Below the pieces are notes generated by a model. The model was not told the origin of the DNA. It saw nothing but the letters and a program-made list of their open reading frames with translations, and made no database searches. A stretch of DNA of 64,000 bases from Bacteroidales bacterium UBA3297. Lineage in GTDB: Bacteria > Bacteroidota > Bacteroidia > Bacteroidales > Paludibacteraceae. The stretch spans positions 114,996-178,995 of the forward strand of contig DETD01000020.1 in assembly GCA_002362105.1 (NCBI GenBank). The letters are read 5' to 3'. This document shows, in pieces, positions 50,701 through 59,502 of the stretch (positions are counted from its first letter, which is position 1; each line of letters begins with the position of its first letter). The translations under genes and the position numbers were made by a program.

Positions 50701-52530
50701 CTAGAAGGAGAACTCCTGTCTTAGCAAGTTGTAAGCCCAGTTGATTTCCTTGAACTTTTCAGTCAACTCAAGTTTGAGGAAATCTTCCTGGACAGTGTCG
50801 GGATGGTATTTCAAAGCAAGCGACCTATAGGCTTTCCGGATCTCGTCTGGTGTAGCAGACGAGGAAAGTCCTAAAACAGCATAGGCATACTCCAGCTTTT
50901 TCTGTCTACGTTCAACACGCGACTCCTGTTGCTGTTGTTCTTGTTGTTGCTGGTTATTATACTGGGAACCTTGTTGGTACTGTTTCGACTTCCGACCTGA
51001 ATTTGCCCGCTGGTCCTTGTTTTTGTATTCCGTATACCGTTTATCCGATTCCTTAGATTTCTTCTGTTTAGGCTCTCTGATATGGAACTTATTGCAAAGG
51101 TACTGTATATCGCTCTCCTGCAGTTCGAAGAGTTTCATCAGTTTCAACACCACACCCGACCCGTTATTGTTGCTGCCATTTTCATTATTTTCCAGATTGA
51201 GCAAAGTGAATGAGAGCAGCGTTTCAATAAAGGCGTAACGCTCGTGATAGGATGTAATGAGAATAAACTCTTTTGGAATAGATAGCGAAGGCGTACTACG
51301 TCCGTTCACCAGCCTGTTGAAATAGGCGATAGCGACAGACGGGTTGCTGAAGTTGGCAGTCATATACTCGCCCACCCTTCTCCGTTCCTCATTAGAAACG
51401 TTGCCATCGGCTTTCACGACAGCTGCAAAGCAATAGGCATAAGTTTTATATTTTTCATCGTCTGAATTTTTCTCATTCTCAGTCTGTTTTTCCTTATCTG
51501 ACTCCTTCTCCTCACCATCGTCAAGCGTACTGAGTTTGTATTTGTTGCTTAAATACACGATATCCCTTTCCTCCAACTTGAAGAGAGACATCAGTTCAGA
51601 GAGGACACGGGCCAAATTGCCAGTAATACCCTTCGTCGGATAGTTGTCATTCGTCATTGCAAGAGAAAACAACATTTCGGCAAACGCATACCGTTCGTGG
51701 ATAGAGGTAGAAGTTAGAAAATCGTAGTGTACTTTTGGAACTATAGGTTTTCTTCTATCCAAAAAATTATTAAACGCCGGCATCAAAGTATTGATAAAAA
51801 CATCGTTAGTAAACTTGGAGGTTAGAAAATCTTCCACTTTCCTGCGCTCTTCCATAGTAACAACCCCATCGGCTTTCACAACACAGGCAAGGCAATAAAT
51901 ATAAGTGAGATGTGTCTTAGTTAAAGCACCTCTACGCCTGTCATTTTCAGTTTTTTCATTACTTTTATCCTGATTTTCAGAACCACTGGTCCTTTCACTA
52001 TTTTCAGATTCTCTGTCTTTACGAGTTCTATAATTACGAAGCAGAGTGTAGCAGTGGTTCTTCTTCAGTCCCCAAAATAGCATCAGCTTTGACAAGTAAT
52101 TGTTCATACTAATGCTAATGCCGCTATTAGAAAAACCTTCACAAGTTTTAGCAAGGGCAACCAACGCTTCTGCAAACTTATACCTCTCATCATAAGAAGT
52201 TAAATTTGCGAATTTTGAAATTTCAACCGTAGTCAGGACAAGACTCGAATTCAAATATTTTTTAAACTTTTTAAGCACATATTGGGCTTCTCGATCGAAT
52301 CGTCTGTAAATATAGGCACTCGCCTCTTCTACGCCTTGTTCAAGAACCAACTTGTTGTACTTCACCACATCGGCAAGACAATGCGCATAAATTTCCAATA
52401 AGAATGCACGATCATGTTCTTGGAATGCACGATTATCTTCTTGGTTATCCCGTTTCTCGGAAGAGAATAAATCGCGAACTTTATAAAAAAGCCGTTTTAG
52501 AAAGTGAAAAGCAGTTGCATCTTTCGACAT
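50701..52530 (-). CDS. Three TerB-like domains plus C-terminal J domain, paralogue 2
   Basis: The 609-residue protein begins like paralogue 1 (MSKDAT, FHFLKRLFYKVRDLF) but carries three successive TerB-like domains: about 45-165 (degenerate; DVVKYNKLVLEQG), about 210-330 (VVKADGVVTMEERRKVEDF) and about 365-480 (VVKADGNVSNEERRRVGEY). Each pair is joined by a Lys/Glu/Ser-rich linker, and a Gln/Asn-rich linker (about 515-545) leads to a C-terminal J domain with HPD. The last 35 residues are nearly identical among the three paralogues (LKLELTEKFKEINWAYN). No membrane segment is seen. It is predicted to be a DnaK co-chaperone with unknown clients. Confidence 0.88.
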   Translation of the reverse strand: MSKDATAFHFLKRLFYKVRDLFSSEKRDNQEDNRAFQEHDRAFLLEIYAHCLADVVKYNKLVLEQGVEEASAYIYRRFDREAQYVLKKFKKYLNSSLVLTTVEISKFANLTSYDERYKFAEALVALAKTCEGFSNSGISISMNNYLSKLMLFWGLKKNHCYTLLRNYRTRKDRESENSERTSGSENQDKSNEKTENDRRRGALTKTHLTYIYCLACVVKADGVVTMEERRKVEDFLTSKFTNDVFINTLMPAFNNFLDRRKPIVPKVHYDFLTSTSIHERYAFAEMLFSLAMTNDNYPTKGITGNLARVLSELMSLFKLEERDIVYLSNKYKLSTLDDGEEKESDKEKQTENEKNSDDEKYKTYAYCFAAVVKADGNVSNEERRRVGEYMTANFSNPSVAIAYFNRLVNGRSTPSLSIPKEFILITSYHERYAFIETLLSFTLLNLENNENGSNNNGSGVVLKLMKLFELQESDIQYLCNKFHIREPKQKKSKESDKRYTEYKNKDQRANSGRKSKQYQQGSQYNNQQQQEQQQQESRVERRQKKLEYAYAVLGLSSSATPDEIRKAYRSLALKYHPDTVQEDFLKLELTEKFKEINWAYNLLRQEFSF

Positions 52531-52610
52531 CTGAATAATCTATTTAAGCTAAAGCAAACACATAATTATGTCCACAACGACAAAGGAATGGAGAAAGAGA
52601 AAACGCCCCT

Positions 52611-53483
52611 TTAGAGAGAGAATTCCTGTTTAAGTCTGTTGTAGGCCCAATTAATTTCCTTGAACTTCTCGGTCAACTCCAGTTTGAGGAACTCCTCCTG
52701 AACAGTGTCGGGATGGTACCTCCGAGCCAACTCCTTGTAAGCCTTCCTTATGTCATCGGCCGATGCAGAGGAAGAAAGCCCCATAACCACAAAGGCATGT
52801 TCCAGTCCCTTCCGTTTCCGTTCTTCGGCCGCCTGTTCCTGCTGTTGCCGGCTCGATTCTGACTGTCGTTCAGTATTTTGCGAGTTGTATTGGTAGTCGT
52901 TCTGTTTATTTTTTTGAGACTGGTAATTAGTATACTTTTGTTTATCGTTTCCTTTCGTCTCCCTCCTGTTTTTTCTAGAGTTACCAAAATTATTCTTTTT
53001 ATTGAGATACTGCATATCGGACTCCTTAATTTCAAGGAGTTTCATCAGTTTTTGGATCATTTTAACCACCCTATCGTCGATGCCCTTCTCGTTGTTGCCC
53101 TGGTTCGTCAAAGCAATAGAGAACAGCATCTCGGCAAAGGCAAAGCGTTCGGAATAGGTAGTGCCAAAAACGAACTCCTTAGAAATAACCGGAGTAGCTA
53201 TTCTACGTCCATTCACAAGCCTGTGAAATTGGGCAATAGCATCGGAACGGTCGGGGAAGCGAGTAGACAGATAGTTACCAACCCTTCTCCGTTCCTCATT
53301 AGAAACTATACCGTCGGCCTGAACAACCGCAGCTAGACAATAAGCGTAGGTTTGTATTCTCAGTTCATTGCTGCATTCCTTCTTTATCTTAAACTTTTCG
53401 TACTTGAAAAGTAAAAAACTGCGGACCTTATCGAAAGTATCCACAAAAAAACGGTAAAAAGGTAAACCAGAAAAATCTATCAT
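52611..53483 (-). CDS. TerB-like domain plus C-terminal J-domain protein, paralogue 3
   Basis: I use the ATG at 53483 (MIDFSGLPFYRFF), giving 290 residues, because a -7 box lies at 53506-53513 inside the longer frame. The N-terminal segment is amphipathic, the TerB-like domain covers about 48-160 (VVQADGIVSNEERRRVGNYL, very close to the third TerB domain of paralogue 2), and a Gln/Asn/Lys-rich linker leads to a J domain (VVMGLSSSASADDIRKAYKELARRYHPD). It is the first gene of the leftward trio. Confidence 0.87.
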   Translation of the reverse strand: MIDFSGLPFYRFFVDTFDKVRSFLLFKYEKFKIKKECSNELRIQTYAYCLAAVVQADGIVSNEERRRVGNYLSTRFPDRSDAIAQFHRLVNGRRIATPVISKEFVFGTTYSERFAFAEMLFSIALTNQGNNEKGIDDRVVKMIQKLMKLLEIKESDMQYLNKKNNFGNSRKNRRETKGNDKQKYTNYQSQKNKQNDYQYNSQNTERQSESSRQQQEQAAEERKRKGLEHAFVVMGLSSSASADDIRKAYKELARRYHPDTVQEEFLKLELTEKFKEINWAYNRLKQEFSL

Positions 53484-53505
53484 CGGGAACAAGTTAATAA
53501 CATTA

Positions 53506-53513
53506 CAAATGTA
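53506..53513 (-). promoter_or_regulatory. Bacteroidetes -7 box (TACATTTG, minus strand) for the TerB-J trio
   Basis: The exact TAnnTTTG match on the minus strand lies 23 nt before the preferred start codon. Confidence 0.5.
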
Positions 53514-53668
53514 CAAAAAAACAACCAAGAACCAGCTTACGCCCACTTACCAGAGGCAAGCATTTTTTTAAGGGGTAAAAGCCCATGCAGATCAAGAATC
53601 GGCCATAAATAAATGTTGATTGTTAGTAACTAAGGGTCAATAAACAGCTGTTGATAGAAGATTTTGCG

Positions 53669-53676
53669 TATCTTTG
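53669..53676 (+). promoter_or_regulatory. Bacteroidetes -7 box (TATCTTTG) for the SGNH-MBOAT operon
   Basis: The exact match lies 96 nt before the first gene of the operon. The region upstream is AT-rich, with TTG at 53651-53653 closer than usual for a -33 element. Confidence 0.5.
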
Positions 53677-53771
53677 CACTTTGAAATAAATTAGGGAGGC
53701 CCAGCCTCCGTAACAAAGAAACAAAAAAGACGCTCGCACAGAGCCGCACACAAAAGACAAACAAAAAAGAG

Positions 53772-55310
53772 ATGAATAATTATCCGTCGAGAACCTTTTG
53801 GCTGACGTTGTTGGTAATAGTCGCACTTCTGGTACAATACAAGTTGCCGACCCCAACCCTTGAGACAGGGTTAATAAAGAAATGGTTAGGCATGAAGTAC
53901 GACCCCGACGAATACCTTGCTATGCGCAAAGTAGACCTATTGAGCGACCTGCGTATAGAGAAAGAGGATTTGGAGGATGATGACACAGACCTCGAGATGT
54001 TGGCCCAGTTGAAGAACAACAATCCGAAGGAAATACAGGTTGTGGTAGTTGAAGACAGCACCATTGCCTCTATCGACAGTGCTGCCAGTGCCGTCTACGA
54101 CAGTCTAAGACCGAAACCTATCCACATTGTATTTAACGATACCGTCCACTCACAAGAGGGAACAATAGAGATTGTAGATTACGACGACGGTACAGGCATG
54201 GGAATAGAGCGTTTTTACGCCGCACTCGACCATGTCAAAGAGCGTCCGGTCAGAATCGGATTCTTTGGCGACTCGTTTATAGAAGGCGACATCATGACCG
54301 GCTGGCTGAGAAGTATGATGCAGAGCGAATGGGGCGGCAAGGGAGTCGGCTATATAGAAATAGCCCCCGAAACTGCCGGTTTCCGAACCACCGTCCTACA
54401 CCGCCACAGCGGATGGGCGATGCACCAATGGCTGAACAAGCGCACCTTCCAGAAAAACAAACAGAGCATCAGCTGCCACTACTTCACCGCAAAGGGGAAA
54501 GCCTGGGTGGAAGGCCGTTGCTCGAAATTCAAGGGAGCACAAGACTTCGACAAGACGAGTTTCTACTTCAAGGCCCGCCAGTCGGACAAGATAAAGCTGG
54601 TCGCAAACGACTCGGCCATCCACTTCGACTGCCAAAAAGCAGACACAATACAGACACTAACCTACCAGAGCCAAACTCCGCTGACCAAAGCAAGATGGGA
54701 GCTTGAGACACAAGATACCACCTCTATCTTCTACGGAATGGCAATGGATGGAAACACAGGCATCATACTCGACAACATCAGCATGCGCGGCCAAAGCGGC
54801 ACCCAGTTGGGAGGTGTTCCTATCGACCACCTGAAAAGCATGCATAAAGTCCGCAAATACGACCTTATCGTATTGCAGTTCGGACTTAACGTTGCAAGCC
54901 CGAACTGTACAAAATTCACCAAATACCAGCAAGACATGGAGCAGGTAGTACGCCACCTGCACGAAGCCTATCCGGAAGCCGGCTTCCTGATTATAAGCGT
55001 AGGCGACCGCCGCTACAAACACGATGGCCGCATGGTAACCATGCCAGGCGTCAAGCACCTGTGCCTTTACCAACAGAGTCTGGCCGCACAGACCAAGACC
55101 TCGTACTGGAATATGCTGGACGCAATGCTGCAAATGGGAGGTATCGACAGTATGGCCAACGCCAAACCATCGCTAGCCAACATGGACTACACCCACATTA
55201 ACTTCAGAGGTGGCAAGCAGGTTGCAACCAAACTGTTTGAAGCCATAAAGGCGGGAAAGGACCATTACGACCGCAAACAAGCCTACATTCAGGGATTAAA
55301 AAAGGAGTAA
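53772..55310 (+). CDS. Membrane-anchored SGNH hydrolase-family protein
   Basis: The 512-residue protein has an N-terminal membrane segment (about 9-24), a charged stalk (about 45-125) and an SGNH/GDSL domain from about 160. The nucleophile block is FFGDSFIEGD with Ser168; LQFGLN near 366 is the block III-like segment; the final block has YTHINFRGG with His475. The insert between blocks (about 195-330) is beta-rich. With the following SGNH and MBOAT genes this resembles AlgJ/AlgX- or PatB-type periplasmic acyltransferases partnered with AlgI/PatA. It is probably involved in O-acetylation of a surface polysaccharide or peptidoglycan. The target is unknown. Confidence 0.87.
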   Translation: MNNYPSRTFWLTLLVIVALLVQYKLPTPTLETGLIKKWLGMKYDPDEYLAMRKVDLLSDLRIEKEDLEDDDTDLEMLAQLKNNNPKEIQVVVVEDSTIASIDSAASAVYDSLRPKPIHIVFNDTVHSQEGTIEIVDYDDGTGMGIERFYAALDHVKERPVRIGFFGDSFIEGDIMTGWLRSMMQSEWGGKGVGYIEIAPETAGFRTTVLHRHSGWAMHQWLNKRTFQKNKQSISCHYFTAKGKAWVEGRCSKFKGAQDFDKTSFYFKARQSDKIKLVANDSAIHFDCQKADTIQTLTYQSQTPLTKARWELETQDTTSIFYGMAMDGNTGIILDNISMRGQSGTQLGGVPIDHLKSMHKVRKYDLIVLQFGLNVASPNCTKFTKYQQDMEQVVRHLHEAYPEAGFLIISVGDRRYKHDGRMVTMPGVKHLCLYQQSLAAQTKTSYWNMLDAMLQMGGIDSMANAKPSLANMDYTHINFRGGKQVATKLFEAIKAGKDHYDRKQAYIQGLKKE

Positions 55311-55311
55311 A

Positions 55312-56772
55312 ATGAAGCTACACAACATAATACTGACTATTCTGTTTACCCTTAGCACCCCTTTATCGTGCCAAGGGCAGACCGACACGACGACACCGCC
55401 CCCTACTACGGCCGTTACAGCCGACAGCATGGCTCCGGTAGAGTTAAAGCCGCTTGACCACACTGTTGAGGTGGGCAACTCGAAACCAGCCGCGTTCAAA
55501 AACACAAAGGCTAACAAAATAACCAGAAGTTACAAGCTCGACGCGTTCTTCGACACCCTGACAGCGCTGAAGCGCCCGTGCCGCATTGTGCATATTGGCG
55601 ATTCTCACGTAAGGGGCCACAGCTACACCCCAGAAACCAGAAAAGTGCTGGAAAACGCCTGGGGCAGCCAAGCCACAAAGCCACAAAACATAGACTACCA
55701 CACGACGGCCATAGCCACCGAAACAGGACTTCCAGGTCTTGTGTACCACGCTATGGGTAAAAATGGCGCCACCTGCGCCCATTTCTCGACCGACGACTAT
55801 ATTAGCAAAGTAAAAGAGCTAAAACCCGACCTCATCATCATCTCATTCGGAACAAACGAGTGCCATGTGAAGAATTACGACACCACCGCACACAAGCAAG
55901 AGCTGGGCAAACTGGTCCGCCGTCTGACCGAAGCATGCGGCAACGCGACCATAATGCTGACCACACCCGGTGGGGCCTACTTCAGCTACAAGAGTTCGTA
56001 CGAGAAGATGGTTAAACAGAAAAACGGCAAGTCGGTCACAAAAAAGATGTACAAATACACCTACAAGCAAAACCAGCACACCCCTACCTGCGTAAAGGTG
56101 ATAACGGACTATGCAAAAAGAAAAGATTTTGCATTGTGGGATATGTATGCCATTTGTGGCGGCAAAACCAATTCAACCACGAACTGGTACGACAACAAGC
56201 TGATGAAAGCCGACCATGTGCACTACACCCACAACGGCTATAAAGTTCAAGGCGACCTGCTGGCCGAAGCCATACTTAACGCATACAACGACTATATTAA
56301 GCGCAGACAAGATGGCACAACAACCCCGGCAACAGCACCGGCTTCTGTAGACAACAAGCAGAAACCTGCCGCTAAAAAACCGGCACCAGCTAAACCACGC
56401 GCAAAGGCGAAAGCGCCGGCAAAACCAGCACCAACCCCTAAAGCAGACACAAACGGGGTAAAACCTGAGGTTAAAAAGCCAGCGCCAAAGCCCGCTCCGA
56501 AACTGGCAGCCAAACCTGCACCACAGAAGAAAGCCACGCCAAAGCCGGCCAACACCGGCAATGCCGCACCAGCCAAGCCCGTGAGCGCAAGCCCCGCCAA
56601 ACCTGCGGCACCAAAGCCTGCTTCCCCTAAGGCAACCGCGCCAAAACCGGCCACTCCAAAACCAGCACCAAAGCCCGCTACTCCAAAGCAGCCAGCAAGC
56701 ACAAGCGCAAAACAGCCAGCCGCAGAAGCAACACCAACAACGAATACAACAAACACAACCCAGAAGAACTAA
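55312..56772 (+). CDS. Secreted SGNH hydrolase-family protein with Ala/Pro/Lys-rich tail
   Basis: The 486-residue protein begins 1 nt after the preceding stop codon. It has a signal peptide (about 1-22), a Thr/Pro-rich linker, and an SGNH domain (about 85-330) with HIGDSHVRGHSYTPETRK (Ser98), the ISFGTNECH block III near 178, and a terminal HYTHNGY block near 303-309. From about residue 337 to the end it is a low-complexity tail of KPA/PKPA repeats, which may span the envelope or bind anionic cell-wall polymer. Catalytic residues look complete. It is the middle gene of a putative O-acylation operon. Confidence 0.87.
   Translation: MKLHNIILTILFTLSTPLSCQGQTDTTTPPPTTAVTADSMAPVELKPLDHTVEVGNSKPAAFKNTKANKITRSYKLDAFFDTLTALKRPCRIVHIGDSHVRGHSYTPETRKVLENAWGSQATKPQNIDYHTTAIATETGLPGLVYHAMGKNGATCAHFSTDDYISKVKELKPDLIIISFGTNECHVKNYDTTAHKQELGKLVRRLTEACGNATIMLTTPGGAYFSYKSSYEKMVKQKNGKSVTKKMYKYTYKQNQHTPTCVKVITDYAKRKDFALWDMYAICGGKTNSTTNWYDNKLMKADHVHYTHNGYKVQGDLLAEAILNAYNDYIKRRQDGTTTPATAPASVDNKQKPAAKKPAPAKPRAKAKAPAKPAPTPKADTNGVKPEVKKPAPKPAPKLAAKPAPQKKATPKPANTGNAAPAKPVSASPAKPAAPKPASPKATAPKPATPKPAPKPATPKQPASTSAKQPAAEATPTTNTTNTTQKN
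56330..56740 (+). repeat. Low-complexity Ala/Pro/Lys-coding repeat tract
   Basis: This tract encodes dozens of AKP/KPAP-type units with irregular spacing. Codons vary (GCA, GCC, GCG; CCA, CCG, CCT), so selection appears to act on the peptide and not on the DNA repeat. It produces long shadow frames on the opposite strand. Confidence 0.8.
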
Positions 56773-56778
56773 AAATAT

Positions 56779-58287
56779 ATGGAACCCTCATTTTTAAACA
56801 TTGTGCTAGGCGACCTTGACTGGAGCAAAATAGGAAGCCTATTTTGCTATAACGAGAAAGAGCCGCTGCTGTTCTGCAGCAGCCTGTTCCTATTCCTTTT
56901 CTTAGGCTTCAGCCTTATCTACTGCCTGCTGAACAAGAAGACGACCCTGCGGTTGCTGTTTGTAACCACCTTCAGCTACTACTTCTACTACAAGAGCAGT
57001 GGCCTGTACTTTATTCTGCTGGCGGTGGTAACCCTGAGTGACTACCTCATCGGTCAAAAAATCTACCGTACAATAAACGAGTCGAAACGTAAATGGCTGG
57101 TAGCCCTGAGCGTGTTCATCAATCTGGGCCTGTTGTGCTATTTCAAGTACACCAACTTCCTATACAGCATACTGTGTCCGCTCTGGGACGGCACATTCAC
57201 ACCGCTCGACATACTGCTTCCGGTCGGAATCTCATTCTTCACCTTCCAGAGCATGAGCTACACCATCGACATCTACCGAAACAACCTGGAACCAGTAAAG
57301 GGTCTGCTCGATTATGCGTTCTATGTTTCGTTCTTCCCACAACTGGTAGCGGGTCCTATTGTACGTGCCAGCGACTTCATACCGCAAATCAGGAAACCGC
57401 TTTATGTCGACAAGGCGATGTTCGGCAAAGCCCTCTTCCTAATACTTGCAGGTTTAATAAAGAAGACCATTATATCAGACTACATCAGCGTAAACTATGT
57501 AGACCGAATATTCGACAATCCGAGCCTCTATTCCGGAGTTGAGGATCTGATGGGCGTATATGGCTACACCCTACAGATATATTGCGACTTTTCGGGCTAC
57601 AGCGACATGGCAATAGGTTTGGCCCTTTTGTTGGGATTCCACTTTCCGAAGAACTTCGACAATCCGTATAAGAGCCAATCCATCACCGAGTTTTGGCGCC
57701 GTTGGCACATTTCATTGTCGAGTTGGTTGAAAGACTACCTCTACATTTCGCTGGGCGGAAACCGCAAAGGGAAAATACGGACATACATCAACCTAATGCT
57801 TACAATGCTGTTAGGAGGCTTGTGGCACGGAGCGAACTGGAACTTCATACTCTGGGGCGGCATGCACGGTTTTGCCCTTGTAATCCACAAGATATGGATG
57901 AAAATCAGACACAAGCAAAAAGGCCAGACGAATAAGGGCATTGTGCGTATATGGAGCACGATTGTGACCTTCCATTTTGTAGCCTTCTGCTGGATATTCT
58001 TCCGCGCGAGCAGCATGGAAAGCGCCATCAGCCTGCTCCACCAGATTGTCTTTGACTTCCGGGGGCAAGTGCTTCCGCAAGTTATTAGCGGCTACTGTGG
58101 CGTGTTTGTATTGTTTGGAATGGGCTACCTGAGCCACTTCCTGCCCGACAGTTGGATGGAAAAGGGAGAACGTGTGATGGGCAAGACCCCATTAGTTTTG
58201 CAAGCGCTTATATTCGTGCTTGTAATTTGGTGTATGATACAGGTAAAAGGCAGCGATGTAGTACCATTCATCTACTTCCAATTCTAA
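56779..58287 (+). CDS. MBOAT family O-acyltransferase (AlgI-like)
   Basis: The 502-residue multi-pass membrane protein matches AlgI/DltB/PatA. Landmarks are LLPVGISFFTFQSMSYTIDIYR near 149-170, PQLVAGPIVRASDF near 191-204, YCDFSGYSDMAIGLALLLGF near 271-290, FWRRWHISLSSWLKDYLYI near 305-323, and GGLWHGANWNFILWGGMHG near 346-364 with the catalytic histidine. It would pass acyl (usually acetyl) groups from the cytoplasm across the membrane to the SGNH partners encoded 6 nt upstream, which then transfer them to a glycan. Confidence 0.95.
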   Translation: MEPSFLNIVLGDLDWSKIGSLFCYNEKEPLLFCSSLFLFLFLGFSLIYCLLNKKTTLRLLFVTTFSYYFYYKSSGLYFILLAVVTLSDYLIGQKIYRTINESKRKWLVALSVFINLGLLCYFKYTNFLYSILCPLWDGTFTPLDILLPVGISFFTFQSMSYTIDIYRNNLEPVKGLLDYAFYVSFFPQLVAGPIVRASDFIPQIRKPLYVDKAMFGKALFLILAGLIKKTIISDYISVNYVDRIFDNPSLYSGVEDLMGVYGYTLQIYCDFSGYSDMAIGLALLLGFHFPKNFDNPYKSQSITEFWRRWHISLSSWLKDYLYISLGGNRKGKIRTYINLMLTMLLGGLWHGANWNFILWGGMHGFALVIHKIWMKIRHKQKGQTNKGIVRIWSTIVTFHFVAFCWIFFRASSMESAISLLHQIVFDFRGQVLPQVISGYCGVFVLFGMGYLSHFLPDSWMEKGERVMGKTPLVLQALIFVLVIWCMIQVKGSDVVPFIYFQF

Positions 58288-58309
58288 AGAGGATATAAAA
58301 AGATAGTTT

Positions 58310-58564
58310 ATGCGGATATACCTAATACTCAATCTTTTTATATCGACACTAATTTGCGGCATTCTTTTCTTTTATGATGAAAGTGCGAGGTGGATACTGT
58401 ATCTCTCATTAGTCCTCTCCGTTTTCTTCAATCTGAAGATAATTGCCAACATACGGATATACTGGAATTCGAGGAAATACTTCGTAAAATCGGTATTAGG
58501 TTCCCTAATCGTTGTGATTGAAGACTTGATATTTCTACCATTTCTTATAGGCACCTTTACATGA
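58310..58564 (+). CDS. Small membrane protein of unknown function
   Basis: The 84-residue protein has three hydrophobic segments (about 2-20, 28-46 and 62-82) separated by short charged turns. It starts 22 nt after the MBOAT gene in the same direction and could be its last operon member. I do not recognise a family. Confidence 0.55.
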   Translation: MRIYLILNLFISTLICGILFFYDESARWILYLSLVLSVFFNLKIIANIRIYWNSRKYFVKSVLGSLIVVIEDLIFLPFLIGTFT

Positions 58565-58817
58565 ATGGGAAATTGATTTGCCTATGCCCATTTTCAAGTT
58601 TATAACGTCTTTTTCGAACCAACAGTTGAGCCAAAACCATAAAAGTTACATTATGTTCGAGTATTGTTTCCATAGCCGTATATGCTTTTAAAGTTTGTGG
58701 AAAGTTATCCAAATTCGGAATTTTAACATATAAGAAATCATGGGAGATTAAAACAAAAAGCGGCAATGTACAACTGCATTGCGGAATCTGCCACGGCTTT
58801 AAGTTCTATTTGTTGTG

Positions 58818-59249
58818 TTACTTTTTTATAAATTTATTGCTTTCTTCTTCTAAATCGCACTCAAAAAATTCGCACCAGCTATCGTCCTTTTTTTCGTCTC
58901 CCTTTTCGTCGATTTTATACCAAACTTTTTCTACATATTCATAAATGAATATTTCCCCCTTTATATCGTAAATATCCCTATAGTATTTTACTTTCTCTAC
59001 ATCGGATTCCAGATCCCTAGTAATTTCTATAATTACAACCGCATCTCCAGTCCTGTCATTTTTCACACAAACATCTGAGATTTTGCTTGTTTTCTGCTCA
59101 ATCAGTGCTTCTTCTGTGTATACTGTGTAATAATTCCAGTATTTCTTTTTTTTGTTACACAATAAAAGCAATATAGCAGCAAAAATAACCTCCATTTGAT
59201 TATGTAATGACGCTGCAGTCGGGGAGCTTATCTCGCTATCAAAATTCAT
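58818..59249 (-). CDS. Hypothetical protein, possible Uma2-like PD-(D/E)XK fold
   Basis: The 143-residue protein contains a segment (about 58-110) that fits the Uma2/PD-(D/E)XK-like core: ISDVCVKN (Asp), VVIIEITRD (Glu and a hydrophobic strand), then VEKVKYYRDIYDIKGEIFIYEYVEKVWYKI, where Uma2 proteins have a K-x2-Y-x6-V-x-E-Y pattern. The canonical lysine after the Glu is absent (EIT). The N-terminal 30 residues include a hydrophobic stretch (VIFAAILLLLC). It is in an AT-rich accessory stretch. Function is unknown; the fold is a guess. Confidence 0.5.
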   Translation of the reverse strand: MNFDSEISSPTAASLHNQMEVIFAAILLLLCNKKKKYWNYYTVYTEEALIEQKTSKISDVCVKNDRTGDAVVIIEITRDLESDVEKVKYYRDIYDIKGEIFIYEYVEKVWYKIDEKGDEKKDDSWCEFFECDLEEESNKFIKK

Positions 59250-59281
59250 AAGCGTAAATTTATATGTTATTTACTTGTTTT

Positions 59282-59289
59282 CAAATATA
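59282..59289 (-). promoter_or_regulatory. Bacteroidetes -7 box (TATATTTG, minus strand)
   Basis: The exact match lies 33 nt before the start codon of the gene at 58818-59249. Confidence 0.5.
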
Positions 59290-59419
59290 CTAAAATATGG
59301 ATAAATTTTTAATAACCGGCCGGTCTACCCCCTTGTATTCGTCTTCTAGAACGGGGCGGATAAGCATACAAAATACACTTCTTAGCAATTACATAGTACA
59401 TCATGCAGTTTTTCATAAA

Positions 59420-59472
59420 ATTGCATACTCTATCGTGCAATTTATGGCATAATTTGCATACCCTATCGTGCA
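59420..59472. repeat. Two 20-bp palindromic direct repeats (putative operators)
   Basis: TTGCATACTCTATCGTGCAA at 59420-59439 and TTGCATACCCTATCGTGCAA at 59453-59472 differ at one base and are 33 bp apart. Each has TTGCA and TGCAA arms around a 10-bp centre. The second ends 5 bp before the -7 box at 59478, so a bound protein would block transcription of the ATPase gene. Confidence 0.75.
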
Positions 59473-59477
59473 AAATT

Positions 59478-59485
59478 GTAAATTT
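59478..59485 (+). promoter_or_regulatory. Bacteroidetes -7 box (TAAATTTG) for the AAA ATPase gene
   Basis: The exact TAnnTTTG match is just after the second palindromic repeat and 17 nt before the ATG at 59503. Confidence 0.6.
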
Positions 59486-59502
59486 GTAGAAAAATTCACG
59501 AT

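Noticed and set aside
56292..56756. Minus-strand Ala/Gly-rich frame
   Set aside because: It is the shadow of the Ala/Pro/Lys tract on the plus strand.
58557..58766. Minus-strand 69-codon frame
   Set aside because: It overlaps the end of the small membrane protein gene, has no promoter box and no recognisable motif; it could be a remnant but I cannot support it.
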